Counted from the stretch's first letter, positions 1 to 10,507 are shown. The stretch: 64,000 nt of DNA from JAAYUJ01 sp963698165 (GCA_963698165.1 CAVOPT010000007.1:124001-188000), one strand, 5' to 3'. Notes: generated by a model not told the origin, from the letters alone. Made by a program: numbers and translations.

Positions 1-216
1 ACCCGATTGGAACCCTTCCAAGTAAAGTCCCTTCCCGGGGCTCCGCAGATCGAGGCAGATGTGACCCAACCCGGTGCACCGGCTGACCAGGGCCGCGGCC
101 AAAACCACTTCGGGAGCGTCGTCTCCGTTGAGCCGCCCCATGAGCTTCGCGAAGCGGGCGTCCAGGGTTGAAAGCCTGCCTGAATTGTCGAGATGGGTGA
201 ATGCAGCGTTTTCCAC
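1..216 (-). CDS. recD: RecD N-terminus, exonuclease V alpha subunit (partial, runs off the window)
   Basis: The last gene of a recC-recB-recD run on the minus strand; only the first 72 codons are inside the window. I start it at GTG 216, three bases after the recB TGA at 220-222, which fits translational coupling. The translation starts VENAAFTHLDNSGRLSTLD and continues with FAKLMGRL and VVLAAALVSRCTGLGHICLDL, which resembles the RecD N-terminal domain that docks on RecC. The helicase motifs lie outside the window. RecD would be the fast 5'-3' helicase of RecBCD, acting on double-strand DNA ends. The identity rests mostly on gene order plus this short N-terminus. Confidence 0.75.
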   Translation of the reverse strand, partial: MENAAFTHLDNSGRLSTLDARFAKLMGRLNGDDAPEVVLAAALVSRCTGLGHICLDLRSPGKGLYLEGFQSG

Positions 217-219
217 GGT

Positions 220-3200
220 TCAGGTGTCCTGTCTCCCGGTGAGATGGGCGCTCAGTGCTTCGATGGAGTCCAGGGAAGGCCTGTCTCTGAAAATGCCGTA
301 GTCGGGACCCCATGCCGGATCCACTCCCCTCGGGAATACGTAGAGCACTTCCCCGAAATGGGATTCGTAGGAGTACCCCGAAAGCCGGGTTTTCAAGAAT
401 TGGTGGAGAGCGACCGTGTAGAGGGTGTACTGGAGATTGTAAAAATTGTCCTCCACGGCTTTTCGCAGGGCTTCACCGTTGTAGTCCTCCACCCGGGACC
501 CCAGGAAGTTGGACTTCCAGTCCAGGATGTAGAAACGGTCGCCAACCTGGAATACCAGGTCCATGAACCCCTTCATGAAGCCTTCCAATGTTTCGAAACC
601 GGGGCCTTCTGCGCCCCAAAGCCCCCTCGCCCAGTTGCCTCCCCCGACGTGCGCCGCGAAGAGGTCGGCCAGCCGGGCCTTGCTCTGCCGGCAAAGAGAA
701 AAGATGAACTCGAGCTCCGTGAGCCTCCTGTCCGTCTCAACCTGGGAAAGGGTGAAACTCCCGAAGGACGAGCCCAGGGGAGTGGTGAGGACGTTTTTGA
801 TCATCGCGCACACGGCATCGCTCCACGCGACTTCGAGTCCGTGCTCCTCCAGTTTCTCGGACACCAGCTTCCGGGTTGCCCCTTCGTCCTCACCAGTGAA
901 ATCCAGGTTTTCGAAAACATCGTGCAGGAAGATGCCCGCAGCCGCCCCACGGGGGAAGGAGAACATGTCACGGGCGCCCGTGCCGGGGCCGGGATGGGTG
1001 AAGTCCCGCCCGGGCTCCACCTGGGGCAGGGCCGTCTCGTCCCGGTCCGCCTGGTCGGCCCTGTGGGGTTGATTGGTGATGAGGGATGAAAAGCTCGAAA
1101 TCCCCCAGCTCCGATCGATACGTCCGTCAAACGAACGGCGAACAAACTCCGAAGCCCATTTTCCGGCCGCCGGCAGGGGGCCTCCCTTCTCGAGGGGCAT
1201 TTCCCGAAGCCCCACGAAACCCGAAGATCGACGCTGGAGCTCCTCCAAATCCCTCCACATGGCATCGTCGTCCAGATCCTGGAAACCGGCCTTCATGGAA
1301 GGGAGGGTACCGTCCCAGCCCGCCGTGGCCGAAGGGTGGAGAAGATACGCGGGGGCCGAGGTCTCCGAATCCCTGAACGGTCCCCAGACGACGGTGCAGT
1401 GATGTTTGGCCCTGGTCATGGCGACGTAGAGGAGCCGCAGATTTTCCGCCAGTTGCTCCTTCCCGGCCAGAAGTGAATGGGCGTCGCGCTCGGGGGAACC
1501 CACATCGACGGTGAGCCGCTTCTCATCCGTCCCGTCGTGGAAGACCAGGGGACCCTTGGCGACATCGGATTCTCCCCATGCGAACGGGCAGATTACGATA
1601 GGATACTCAAGCCCCTTGCTCTTGTGAATGGTGACGAGCTTGACGGCGTTCTCGTCGCTCTCGAGTCTCAGCTGGTACTCCTCGAGTCTCGGGGTCTTTT
1701 CGTCTCTCTGCCTGGATAGCCATTTGACGAGTCCGAGGACGCTCAGGTTCTCCTCCACGGCCGCCCGGTGAAGCACTTCCGAGAGATGGAGGATGTTCGT
1801 GGAGCGCCGCTCGCCTCCCTCCCGGGACATGAGCCGCGGCAGGACATCCTCCCTGGACAGGAACAGGCGGATCATGCGGAAGAAACCGTGCCTGACCCAT
1901 GTGTCATGGTATTCTCCGAACTTCACGAGCCACCTTTCCCAACCGGCTTCGTCGCACATGAGCCCATTGAGTTCCTCGCCGCGGATGCCCACCATGTCCG
2001 TCGCCAGGGCCGCCTTCAGGCGCCCTTCGTTTCCCGGGTCCGCGACGGCCCCAAGAAGGCGCTCCATCTCCATGGCCTCCCGGGTGTCGAAGAGATTTCC
2101 CATGCTGTAGAGAACCGCGGGTATCCCGAGCCTTGCAAGGGCATCCTGGACGAGGCGCGCTTCACGGTTCGTCCTGACGAGGACGGCCGTGTCCCCTTCA
2201 ACGACGGGGCGATCTCCGATGAGCGCCCGGTTCTCGCGTCCGAGGGCCAGGATCCTGGATAGGTCGGCGGCCACGGCATCGGCTATGACCTTGCGGGCCA
2301 CACCCTTGTCGATGTTCTTGCGCTCGGACACGCTGGACGCCTTCAGGAACCAGAGCCTGAGGGGCTCCGTCTGTTGGCCGTCGATCCGCAGGAGCTCATG
2401 GTTCTTGGCCGCCGCGGCCTTGGCGGGGTGGAAGGCGATGTCCTCGTAGACGAAAGGATTCTCCCGGTTGGTGAAGACGGTGTTGACCCCCTCGATGAGA
2501 CCCGGCTCCGAGCGCCAGTTTTCGCTGAGAGTGAAGCGGGAGGAGGTGCTTCGCGAGGCGTCCATGTAGGCGAAGATGTCGGCTCCCCGGAATCCGTAGA
2601 TGGCCTGTTTGGGGTCCCCGATGAGAAACAGGGTCAAGACTCCCCTGCCGAAGATCCTGCTGAAAATGGCGTACTGGATGGAGTCGGTGTCCTGGAATTC
2701 ATCGATGAGGGCCGCCTTGAACCTTCCCCTGATCGCTTCCGCCAGTCCATCGCCGCCGGGTCCCCCAAGGGCCGCCTCGAGCTTCAGCAGGAGATCGTCG
2801 AAGAAGAGGATGTTCTTGCTCCGCTTTCTCTTTTCCAGTTCGTCGTGCAGACGTCCGAGGAACTTCACTTTCAAGCCGAGGATCCGCTCATCGTAAGCTT
2901 TTTGGAGTCTTTCGCCTGCATCCGCCAGCCGGTCGCAAAGGTGGAAAAAGGGGTGGGAAGGGGGGGCATGGCCCTTCTTGACCGCTTTCTCGATGGACTT
3001 CGAGGTGAACTTGAGGAAAGAGTCGTCCATCTTGCAGCTGAGACACTCCCCCGAGAACATGGCGTCCATGATCCCGATCCAGCCCGGGATGCTCCCCTTC
3101 CTGTAGGTGGTCCGGTTGAGGCCGGGGTGCGTCGAAAGGATGGCCTCAATGTCTTCGGCGGTCCCAGTCCAGGCACGAGCCGTTTCATCGAACTGCCGCA

Positions 3201-3849
3201 GGAACTCGGTTTCCGGAGCGGAGCAGTCGGGCACGTCGGCTGACGGGATGATCCTCGCGTGAGGATTGAACACGTTTTTCTCATTCAGGAGGTCCTGGAG
3301 TTTTTCCAGGGACAGCCCCGATGTTAGGGCGTAATCGTGGAAAAGGGGTGACGTCCGGGTGAAGTGCTCTCGCCAGAAGTCCTGGACGATCTCCCGAAGG
3401 ATGTTCCTCTGGTCCGTCACCAGTTCCGCGTCGAAGAGGATTCCGCCGGCAAAGGCATGGTCCTGGAGTGTTCTCAGGCAGAATCCGTGGATGGTGAAAA
3501 TGGATGCCTCGTCGAAATTGGTGAGGGCTGCATCGAGCTTTCTGCGGGCGGCTGCCGCGTCAGGATGCCTCTCGACGAGCTGCCGGAGGAAGGTGTCCCC
3601 GGTTTCACCGCCGGCAAATGCTTGCGCCGCCTCACTGATCCGCCTGCGGATCCTGTCCTTGAGCTCGCTCGTGGCCGCTTCCGTGAAGGTGACCACCAGG
3701 ATTTGGCCCATGGCGAGATTCGCTTCCAGGATCAACCGGAGCACCAGGGCCGCAATGGTGTACGTCTTTCCCGTGCCTGCGCTGGCCTCGATGAGGTTCG
3801 TGCCTGTGAGGGGGCACCCGAAGAGGTGGAGCTCCCGCATTTCATCCAT
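220..3849 (-). CDS. recB: RecB, exonuclease V beta subunit: 3'-5' helicase and nuclease
   Basis: UvrD-like helicase plus nuclease subunit of RecBCD, about 1209 aa (E. coli RecB is 1180). I start at ATG 3849 because its ATGGATGA overlaps the recC stop (3842-3844); the frame is open further upstream, but that part reads as recC in another frame. Visible motifs are Walker A SAGTGKT near residue 20, Walker B ALIDEFQDTD, the GDPKQAIYGFRGAD motif, and helicase motif VI LLYVAMTRAKH. The C-terminal nuclease site has D1097 in FMDLVF and D1110-x-K1112 in ILDWKSN, the same 13-residue spacing as the catalytic D1067/D1080/K1082 of E. coli. It therefore looks fully active. It unwinds and degrades double-strand ends until a Chi-type signal, then loads RecA, which is encoded at 50.6 kb. 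Confidence 0.95.
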   Translation of the reverse strand: MDEMRELHLFGCPLTGTNLIEASAGTGKTYTIAALVLRLILEANLAMGQILVVTFTEAATSELKDRIRRRISEAAQAFAGGETGDTFLRQLVERHPDAAAARRKLDAALTNFDEASIFTIHGFCLRTLQDHAFAGGILFDAELVTDQRNILREIVQDFWREHFTRTSPLFHDYALTSGLSLEKLQDLLNEKNVFNPHARIIPSADVPDCSAPETEFLRQFDETARAWTGTAEDIEAILSTHPGLNRTTYRKGSIPGWIGIMDAMFSGECLSCKMDDSFLKFTSKSIEKAVKKGHAPPSHPFFHLCDRLADAGERLQKAYDERILGLKVKFLGRLHDELEKRKRSKNILFFDDLLLKLEAALGGPGGDGLAEAIRGRFKAALIDEFQDTDSIQYAIFSRIFGRGVLTLFLIGDPKQAIYGFRGADIFAYMDASRSTSSRFTLSENWRSEPGLIEGVNTVFTNRENPFVYEDIAFHPAKAAAAKNHELLRIDGQQTEPLRLWFLKASSVSERKNIDKGVARKVIADAVAADLSRILALGRENRALIGDRPVVEGDTAVLVRTNREARLVQDALARLGIPAVLYSMGNLFDTREAMEMERLLGAVADPGNEGRLKAALATDMVGIRGEELNGLMCDEAGWERWLVKFGEYHDTWVRHGFFRMIRLFLSREDVLPRLMSREGGERRSTNILHLSEVLHRAAVEENLSVLGLVKWLSRQRDEKTPRLEEYQLRLESDENAVKLVTIHKSKGLEYPIVICPFAWGESDVAKGPLVFHDGTDEKRLTVDVGSPERDAHSLLAGKEQLAENLRLLYVAMTRAKHHCTVVWGPFRDSETSAPAYLLHPSATAGWDGTLPSMKAGFQDLDDDAMWRDLEELQRRSSGFVGLREMPLEKGGPLPAAGKWASEFVRRSFDGRIDRSWGISSFSSLITNQPHRADQADRDETALPQVEPGRDFTHPGPGTGARDMFSFPRGAAAGIFLHDVFENLDFTGEDEGATRKLVSEKLEEHGLEVAWSDAVCAMIKNVLTTPLGSSFGSFTLSQVETDRRLTELEFIFSLCRQSKARLADLFAAHVGGGNWARGLWGAEGPGFETLEGFMKGFMDLVFQVGDRFYILDWKSNFLGSRVEDYNGEALRKAVEDNFYNLQYTLYTVALHQFLKTRLSGYSYESHFGEVLYVFPRGVDPAWGPDYGIFRDRPSLDSIEALSAHLTGRQDT

Positions 3850-6800
3850 GGGCTGAAATCTCCGTCCGCGCCGCCAGCATGGGCCGGAAAACGAGTTCCG
3901 AAAGGCGCTGAAATTCCTGGTCCAGTGGATCCATGTCCTTGAAGCAGAGCTCCAGGGGGGGCTCCATGGACTCGCCTCTCCTGAACTCGGTTCCCTCCCA
4001 GGTGTTTGCGACCCTCTCGAGGGCTTCATCGGCGGACTTGCCCTGTCCCAGGGTCATCCGGGCGTACTCCAGGGACGTCTCCGGAAAGAACCGGAGGGGT
4101 TCCGTCAGCCCCTGCCAGTAGAGCTCCAGCAGTTGGACGAGGATTTCTTCGGCATCAGGCACAGGGCCGTAGTGAACCGCCCGCACCCTGCCCTTCTCCA
4201 GGCCGACGAGGGTGCTTTCCCTGGGAGCGTGCGAACCGGCGAGCACATTGAGGACCAGGTGGGAAATCCACAGGTCGAGGTGGTCCCGGGCCTTGAGGCC
4301 TGCATGCCGGTACCGGACAAGCCGGTCCTCGTGAATCGGATGGATCCTCCCCGTGAGCTGGAAACCGGCAAGCTCAAGGTCGACCTCCAGGGGCTCCAGC
4401 CTGTCGGTCCGCAGGAAACGCCGGACCTCTCTCGCGAAAGCCTCGACCCTCCTGCTGGAACCCTTGAAAGCGGCTTCGCCCGGAGTTCCATGGGGAAGAA
4501 GCCCGGAAGCCTTCACTTTCGGAAAAATGCTTTCCGGCCTTCCTCCGGCCATGACGGATTCCATGAGGTCCTGTTCCATGGCATACTTTTCGAGCCCTCC
4601 CACTGCGAAGGGTTCCGCGTCATCCAGGAGTGCCCCCTCTTCTCCCAGGAAAATGCCAAGGCGATTTCGCAGGAAAAACTTCGTCGGGTTTGCGAAAAAG
4701 CGGCAGAGATTTTCCAGAGACAGGCTTCTGAGCGCGTCATCGGGAGGAGCAAGGCCGGCGGTGATGAAAGGGGTTGCCTCGAGCTTCTCCGCGGCCATGC
4801 CCCGGGAAGCGCGCAGGTTATCCTCCGAGTAGGAGAAGAGGCGGGAATCCCCTCTGAAGTAGGCCGGGTTGAAGGGTTGCAGGCGATGCCTGGTGAGGAA
4901 CCAGTCCGGACGGTCCCCGCCGGGCAGGGTGAAGTTTACGTTGATCGTGTCCATGAGCTCGCTCACCAGAACGGACGGAGGGATGATGCCGTTGTCCCGG
5001 GAGCTTTGCCCCGTGTAGGTGATGATGAGCTTTTCCCGGGTCGACACGAGGGCCTCCAGGAAGAGATACCGGTCCTCGCTCCTCACAGAACGGTCGCCGG
5101 GTCTTGGGTTCTTGGCCAGCAGGTCGAATTCGGCCGGCTTCGATTGCCGGGGGAAGGAGTTTTCGTTCATCCCCATGAGGCAGATGACCCGGAAGGGGAT
5201 GCTGCGCATGGGAAGCATGGAGCAGAAGGTGACGCCCCCCGTCATGAAGCCCCTGCCTATTCCCTGGTGTTCCAGCTCCTTTGCCAGGAGCCACCTGACG
5301 AGAGGAATCCCCACGGCACCCCGGAAACCGGACACCTCCTCCGTAACCCGGAGATTCGCGATGATTTTGCGAAGCCTCTGGAACTCGGGCTGCGCGTCCT
5401 CGTCGGGCAGGAAAAACGAGGCGAGAGCCGCCGAAAGGGTCTCGAACCAGTGGCCGAGGGTCCTCTCCGTCTCCAGGGATGCGAGGAACGGGAAAAGCGC
5501 GTCGAGAAATGCGAGGAAGCCCCCCAGAATGGAAGCTTCGCTCCCTTCCATGTGGTCGTAGGGGAGAATCCCGTGGAAGAGCTCCCCGTCCCGCGCCGGC
5601 ATGGCATAGCCGAGGAGGAGCCGTTCGATGCCCGCCTCCCAGGTGTTTTCCCGGAACGGGGTCGAGACCCACCGGAGCCTGTCGGATTCATCGATTCCCC
5701 AGCGGATGCGCACCTCGTTCACCCACCGGACGATGGTTTCCAGGTCCCCGTCCGTCAGCCCAAAGCGGCGAAGAACAGGCGGGGATTCCAGAATGGCGAG
5801 CACCTGGGTCGACGTGAGCCGCTCGCCGCAGAGCTCCAGGATGGCGAGAAACGTGTCCGTCGCCCGGTCGCCTTTCCTCGTGCCCCGGTCCGCAATGCTG
5901 TAGGGGATGCGGGCCTTCGGATCGTTGGGCGTGTCGAGCACGGCCTGAACGAAGGGGGCGTAGGTCTCAATGTCAGGGGCCATGACCAGGATGTCCCTGG
6001 GAAGCAGGCCGGAATCCCGGTCAAACATGTCGAGAAGGATGTCCTGCAGGACTTCCATTTCCCTCATGGGACTGTGGCACCCATGGATTTGAATGGACCG
6101 GTCGTCTTCGGGGATGACCGTCTTTGAGCCTGAAGCTTCGGCCCTCTCCCTCAGGTTCAGGATATCGGACCGGATGCAGGCCAGGAGGCTCTCCTCCCCG
6201 GGGTCCTCGAAAAGGGCGGTCTCCTCGCAGTCCAGGGAAATGAGGAGGTCGAAGAAGTCCCGGCCCAGGGTGCCCATGGATGCCAGAAGGCTGTTTCCCC
6301 TTTCCAGGTGGAGCTCTTCAGGTGAAAGCCATCACGGTGCCGGAGGATCGCCCCCGTATGAGCTCCCTGGCCGTGATGTCACCCCAGTATTCCATGCAGG
6401 GGTTCAGGAGGAAGAGGTTCACTTCGGTGAGCCGTGAAAGAGCCTTTAGAATGTGGAGGTGAAACGGGGGAAGATAGGAAATCCCGAACACGTTCACCCT
6501 CGCGGGCACGTCCAGGTCACCCTCGGCGGCTGTCGTGAGCCGCTCCATCAATTGGTCCCTGAGGGTCGACCGGTGCTTGTGTTCCGAGCGCTTCGCGAGC
6601 TCCCTCCAGAGGACGGCCTGCCAGTGGTGCTCCTCCCCTGATTCCCAGGCGGAAATGAGTTCGGGGCGGTAGACGACATACTGGTCGAAGGTCTCGGCAA
6701 TGCGCTGGGAGAGCTGCAATCCCTTGAGTGTGAACCCCGGTTCATCCAGGTAGTTTTTGAGCGCCTCGAAGCCGGCTGCATCCATGAGGGAGGGGAGGAC

Positions 6801-7094
6801 ATCCAGGATCCACCACGTGCAGAATCGGGGATCGAACAGGGAGTCCTTCGGGAGGTCGGGGAGAAGCCTCCGGAAGATGGCGTCCACAAAGGCGTTGGGG
6901 AAGGGGAACTCGCAGTTGGCGCACACCCCGAGGTGCTCTGCAAGCTGCATGGAAAGCCACCTTTCCATGCCCTTGCTCTGAACGAGGATGACCTCCGCAT
7001 GGAAGGGCGAGGCCAGGGGAGCTTCCATCACCCTGGCCAGTTCTCCTGCAAGGATGTCAAGGCGGTTGCCGGCAAAAAGCCTGAGGTTTTTCAT
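3842..7094 (-). pseudogene. recC: RecC, exonuclease V gamma subunit, split by a +1 frameshift
   Basis: Two reading frames together make one RecC of about 1070 aa. The N-terminal 258 codons (7094-6318; MKNLRLFAGNRLDIL, then RWLSMQLAEHLGVCANCEFPFPNAF in pieces) end in TGA at 6318-6320. The rest reads in the next frame through LHLERGNSLLASMGTLGRDFF to 3842. Reading ATG GCT TTC ACC, skipping T, then GAA GAG CTC joins the frames seamlessly, so one base is extra near 6320. No frameshift-stimulating SD is evident next to it. The gene is otherwise undamaged and couples into recB. It may be a recent mutation, a sequencing error, or, less likely, a programmed +1 shift at ACC-UGA. The start at 7094 is preceded by GAGAGG. 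RecC scans for Chi and bridges RecB and RecD. Confidence 0.85.
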
Positions 7095-7572
7095 GGCCTC
7101 TCTTGAAATGTTTCGTTTTTACCGCTGAGGCCGCTGAGAGAAGAAGTTGTGCGAAAGGAATCTCTGCGCTCTCGGCGGTGAAGTCCAAGCTTTTCACTGT
7201 TTCGGGTGGCCCGAAGGGAAATGAGCTGCTGAGGTGAGACACTGAACCCTTGGGTATGCAGATTCTCAGCCTTACCCCGTATAGCACCTAATCCAAGCGA
7301 TTTCCAGACCCCGGAGAACCCAACGGGAGGGTATGAGCCCTCGGGATTGTCTCCCGACTTTTGTGGTAAAGGCGGGGCTTATCTCCGCCCGCAAACCAGC
7401 AATTCGAGAAAGCCCTTGAACTCGGAATCCACCGATTCGGGCGGCACACCCCCGGGATTTCTTCGCGCCCTTCCATTCGCGGGAGTTGACAGGGACCGGG
7501 AAATCGGTTCAGGGTAGAACCCGGCCGAGGATCAGGGGGGATTTTTCAAGTCGAAGGGAAAGGACGCGCCTC
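7095..7572. other. Divergent intergenic region between recC and the ion channel
   Basis: 478 bases with no supportable gene. It holds the divergent promoters of recC and the channel gene and one imperfect inverted repeat (listed separately). I see no strong -35/-10 pair. Confidence 0.5.
7120..7180. repeat. Imperfect inverted repeat, CCGCTGAG / CTCGGCGG type
   Basis: The left arm (7122-7140, CCGCTGAGGCCGCTGAGAG) and the right arm (7162-7178, CTCTGCGCTCTCGGCGG) are imperfect reverse complements around a 21-base middle. The motif resembles dispersed intergenic CGCAGAG-type palindromes seen in many bacterial genomes. It could form a transcript hairpin upstream of recC. Function unknown. Confidence 0.45.
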
Positions 7573-8394
7573 ATGGAGAGTTACAAGTCACGTCTGCGGA
7601 TTTATCTGATCATCTTCGGGTTCGTCTGCCTCGTGGGGGTGTTGGCATTCTCCCACGTGGAAGGCATCCCCTTTTTGGACGCCCTCTACTTCTCCATCGT
7701 GACCGTGGCCACTGTCGGCTACGGGGACATCCACCCCAAAACGGGTCTCGGAAAGCTCGTCGCGGTGATGCTCATTGTGGGCGGGGTAAGCACCTTCCTC
7801 GGGGTCATCGCCAACGCCACGGAAATCCTGTTGAGTCGCCGCGATGAGAAGGTTCGCCTCCAGAAGCTCCAGATGGTGACGGGGCTCTTCTTCAGCGAAA
7901 TGGGAACCCTGTTGCTCAAGCAATGCATCGCCCTCGACAGGGACATCGAATCGAAGCAGAGCAATCTCACGGCCATCGGTCGCTGGAGCGACCGGGACTT
8001 TCAGGAGAGGGAGCGCAATTTGTCACAGTATCCATACAAGGTCCAGCTGGACAAGGCCGACCTCGGCGAGATCAAGGAAATTCTCGAGAAAAGGGCCGAT
8101 TTTCTCCTCCGCCTCCTGGAGAACCCCCTCGTGGTGGAACACGGCTCTTTCAGCGACCTCCTCCGGGCTGTATTCCACCTGAGAGACGAGCTGGTGAACC
8201 GAACCAGCCTTTCGGGCCTGCCCAAGGCGGACCGCCGCCACCTGGAAGGGGACATCGCGAGGATGTACGCCCATATCGTCCAGGAATGGCTGGGCTCCAT
8301 GCGCTATCTCAAGGTGCATTATCCCTATCTCTTTTCCCTGGCCGTCCGCACCAACCCCTTCGATCCCGAAGCTTCGGTGGTGGTTGAGGGTTGA
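7573..8394 (+). CDS. Two-TM potassium channel with an unusual helical C-terminal domain
   Basis: A 273-aa ion-channel (Ion_trans_2) protein. The start ATG 7573 was chosen over upstream in-frame codons because the TM1 segment YLIIFGFVCLVGVLAF follows directly. The pore loop has the potassium selectivity filter TVGYGD at residues 47-52, followed by TM2 LVAVMLIVGGVSTFLGVIA. Most bacterial channels of this build carry an RCK/TrkA-N domain after TM2, but no nucleotide-binding GxGxxG is visible here. Instead there are about 190 mostly helical, charged residues with no family I recognise. It would sit in the inner membrane as a tetramer. What gates it is unknown. It stands alone upstream of a secreted unknown. 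Confidence 0.8.
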   Translation: MESYKSRLRIYLIIFGFVCLVGVLAFSHVEGIPFLDALYFSIVTVATVGYGDIHPKTGLGKLVAVMLIVGGVSTFLGVIANATEILLSRRDEKVRLQKLQMVTGLFFSEMGTLLLKQCIALDRDIESKQSNLTAIGRWSDRDFQERERNLSQYPYKVQLDKADLGEIKEILEKRADFLLRLLENPLVVEHGSFSDLLRAVFHLRDELVNRTSLSGLPKADRRHLEGDIARMYAHIVQEWLGSMRYLKVHYPYLFSLAVRTNPFDPEASVVVEG

Positions 8395-8561
8395 CCATTC
8401 ACGAAACAGGTCGATTGCGCAAAAGGAGTTGGTCCCCGCGGAAGAGCACTGCTGAGGCGCCGGGTTCCCTTGACAGGGACTGCGGTGCTGAGTAGCTTTC
8501 GAATCAGTCAAGAGGTTGAATTCTTCAAAAAAATTGATCACAAATGCAGGAGCCAGTCAAA

Positions 8562-9188
8562 ATGAAAGATGCAACAGCACCACGAAAACCATCCAGGATG
8601 TTCGCGGCGGTTGCCGCTTTTTGTATGGTCATGCTCCTTTCGAGTCAGGCAATGCCCTTTGCCGTTTCGCGAGGGGTGGTGCTCGAACGGGATCGGATTT
8701 CTTTGCCCGGTGATACGGAGCAAAACGGCGTGTGGGAAACGCGGGATCTCGGTGTTCAGTACCATTTCAGTCGTTCGGGGGGCCAACTGCGAATTTCCGG
8801 CACCGTTCGGCTGGCCGATTCCATCCGATACAACGCGAGTCTCCTGCGGGACTTCCGCATCGGCTTGATCTTCGTGGACGGGCAGGGAAGGGTGCGGCAG
8901 ATGCGCGGTTTGTCCACGAGCGGGTTTCCGGGCCTCGATGAACCCATGTACTTCAAGAGCACGATCCCCATCCCGGCTGATTCCTTGTCCATGGCGTTCT
9001 TCTACCAGGGTCAGGCATCAGACAGCGGCAACGGATCAGGCTGTTTTCTCCTTCTGGGAGTACCCGATCCACTGAATGAACCCGCCTGCGGCGCTCTCCT
9101 TCTCGACGGGGAAGGCCCTCGGCGGGTGGACGAATTCTCTGTTTCATCGCGGAGCAGACGGAGATCCCTGAGAGAACACCATGGGTAA
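8562..9188 (+). CDS. Secreted or periplasmic protein of unknown function
   Basis: A 208-aa product. ATG 8562 is preferred over ATG 8544 because AGGAG (8548-8552) sits nine bases before it. Residues 14-33 (FAAVAAFCMVMLLSSQAMPF) look like a signal peptide with a short charged N-region. The mature part is beta-rich (QYHFSRSGGQLRISGTVRL, IGLIFVDGQGRVRQMRGLST), consistent with a small beta-sandwich domain. No family recognised. The C-terminus is arginine-rich and low complexity (SSRSRRRSLREHHG). It follows the channel gene on the same strand after 167 bases. Confidence 0.6.
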   Translation: MKDATAPRKPSRMFAAVAAFCMVMLLSSQAMPFAVSRGVVLERDRISLPGDTEQNGVWETRDLGVQYHFSRSGGQLRISGTVRLADSIRYNASLLRDFRIGLIFVDGQGRVRQMRGLSTSGFPGLDEPMYFKSTIPIPADSLSMAFFYQGQASDSGNGSGCFLLLGVPDPLNEPACGALLLDGEGPRRVDEFSVSSRSRRRSLREHHG

Positions 9189-9250
9189 AGAGGATCTCTG
9201 CGTGTTCGGCGCCTTCCCAAGTGAGTCGCCACATCAACCGCCTCTGCGTC

Positions 9251-10507
9251 TCATCCCCACAATAACTGCATCAGCAGCATCACGTTCAAAACGGTGACAA
9301 TCACCGCGACAGTCCACAGGGATGCTTTGTGGCTTGGCGGGTTGGCGAACTTGCCCATGACCTGCGTGGAGGAGGTGAGGGCGACGAGGGCGAAGACCGT
9401 CCACGGGAGCTGGATGCTCAAAACGATCTGGCTCCAGATTAGTCCCTGGAAGGGGTCCCGAAGGAGGGCGATGCACGCCAGGGCTCCCGCGATGGTGATG
9501 ACGACCCCGAGCCTTGAGTGGCTGTCCTGAATGTCATAGGGCTCCAGGAAAGCGCCGGCAAAGATGCTCCCGCCCGCCATGGCTGCCGTGATGCTCGATG
9601 CCAGGCCCGAAACCAGCAGGGCGAATGCGAAAACCGCCGCCGCGGCGCTGCCGAGGAGGGGCTTGAGGGTCGCCTGGGCCTGGGAGAGCTCCGTCACGGG
9701 AATCCCCTGGGCGAAAAAGGTGGAGGCGGCCACGAGGATCATGGCGCTGTTGATGGCCCACCCGACGATCATGGCAAGGAGCGTGTCGTAGAATTCGTAC
9801 TTGAGCTGCCACTCGATCACCTCGTCACTTTCCAGATTCCACTGGCGGCTCTGGATCACTTCGGAGTGGAGAAAGATGTTGTGGGGCATCACCACCGCCC
9901 CGAGGACGCTCATGACAATGGGGATCGAACCCTCGGGAAAGGAAGGCACGACCCATCCCTTCAGGGCGGCCGGCCACTCCATCTGGACCATGGCCAGTTC
10001 GATCAGAAACGAAAACCCGATGAGGGAGACGAAGGCGATGATCCATATTTCGAGGCGCTTGTAGCTGTTGGTGAGCAGCATGGCGGCCACGAATCCGGCG
10101 GTCATGAGGGCTCCGATGAAGAGCGGGATGCCGAAGAGCATTTGCAGGCCGATGGCCGCGCCGAGAACTTCGGCCAGTGCCGTCGAAACCGCGGCAACCA
10201 TTGCGGTCGCGAGCAGCCCGACGCTTGCCCAGGGCCGCAGGTGTTTCCTGGAGGCTTCCGACAGGCAGAGTCCCGTCGCAATTCCGAGGTGGGCCGCATT
10301 GTGCTGCAGGGCGATGAGCATGATCGTCGAGAGGGACACCATCCAGAGGAGCCGATACCCGTAGGTTGCCCCGGCGGCGACGTTGGAGGCCCAGTTGCCC
10401 GGGTCGATGAATCCGACCGTGACCAGGAATCCAGGCCCGATGTACTTGAGGAGGCCCAGGGATCTCTGGGAAGGCTTATGCACGTTGAGCCATGATCTCA
10501 GGGACAT
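9251..10507 (-). CDS. mntH: Nramp-family divalent metal (Mn/Fe) transporter
   Basis: A 418-aa inner-membrane proton-coupled metal importer. The two unwound-helix metal motifs are present: DPGN in TM1 (residues 35-38, GFIDPGNWASN) and MPHN in TM6 (VVMPHNIFLHSEV). Around eleven hydrophobic segments can be counted. I chose ATG 10507 (MSLRSWLNVHK) because the 60 in-frame codons upstream are not family-like. It is likely to import Mn2+ or Fe2+. No Mn riboswitch or clear Fur/MntR site could be recognised upstream. It is divergent from the CRISPR locus. The symbol is by family only. Confidence 0.88.
   Translation of the reverse strand: MSLRSWLNVHKPSQRSLGLLKYIGPGFLVTVGFIDPGNWASNVAAGATYGYRLLWMVSLSTIMLIALQHNAAHLGIATGLCLSEASRKHLRPWASVGLLATAMVAAVSTALAEVLGAAIGLQMLFGIPLFIGALMTAGFVAAMLLTNSYKRLEIWIIAFVSLIGFSFLIELAMVQMEWPAALKGWVVPSFPEGSIPIVMSVLGAVVMPHNIFLHSEVIQSRQWNLESDEVIEWQLKYEFYDTLLAMIVGWAINSAMILVAASTFFAQGIPVTELSQAQATLKPLLGSAAAAVFAFALLVSGLASSITAAMAGGSIFAGAFLEPYDIQDSHSRLGVVITIAGALACIALLRDPFQGLIWSQIVLSIQLPWTVFALVALTSSTQVMGKFANPPSHKASLWTVAVIVTVLNVMLLMQLLWG

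Noticed and set aside
6318..6320. The TGA in recC as a selenocysteine codon
   Set aside because: Reading through in the same frame gives no RecC-like sequence; only a frame change does.
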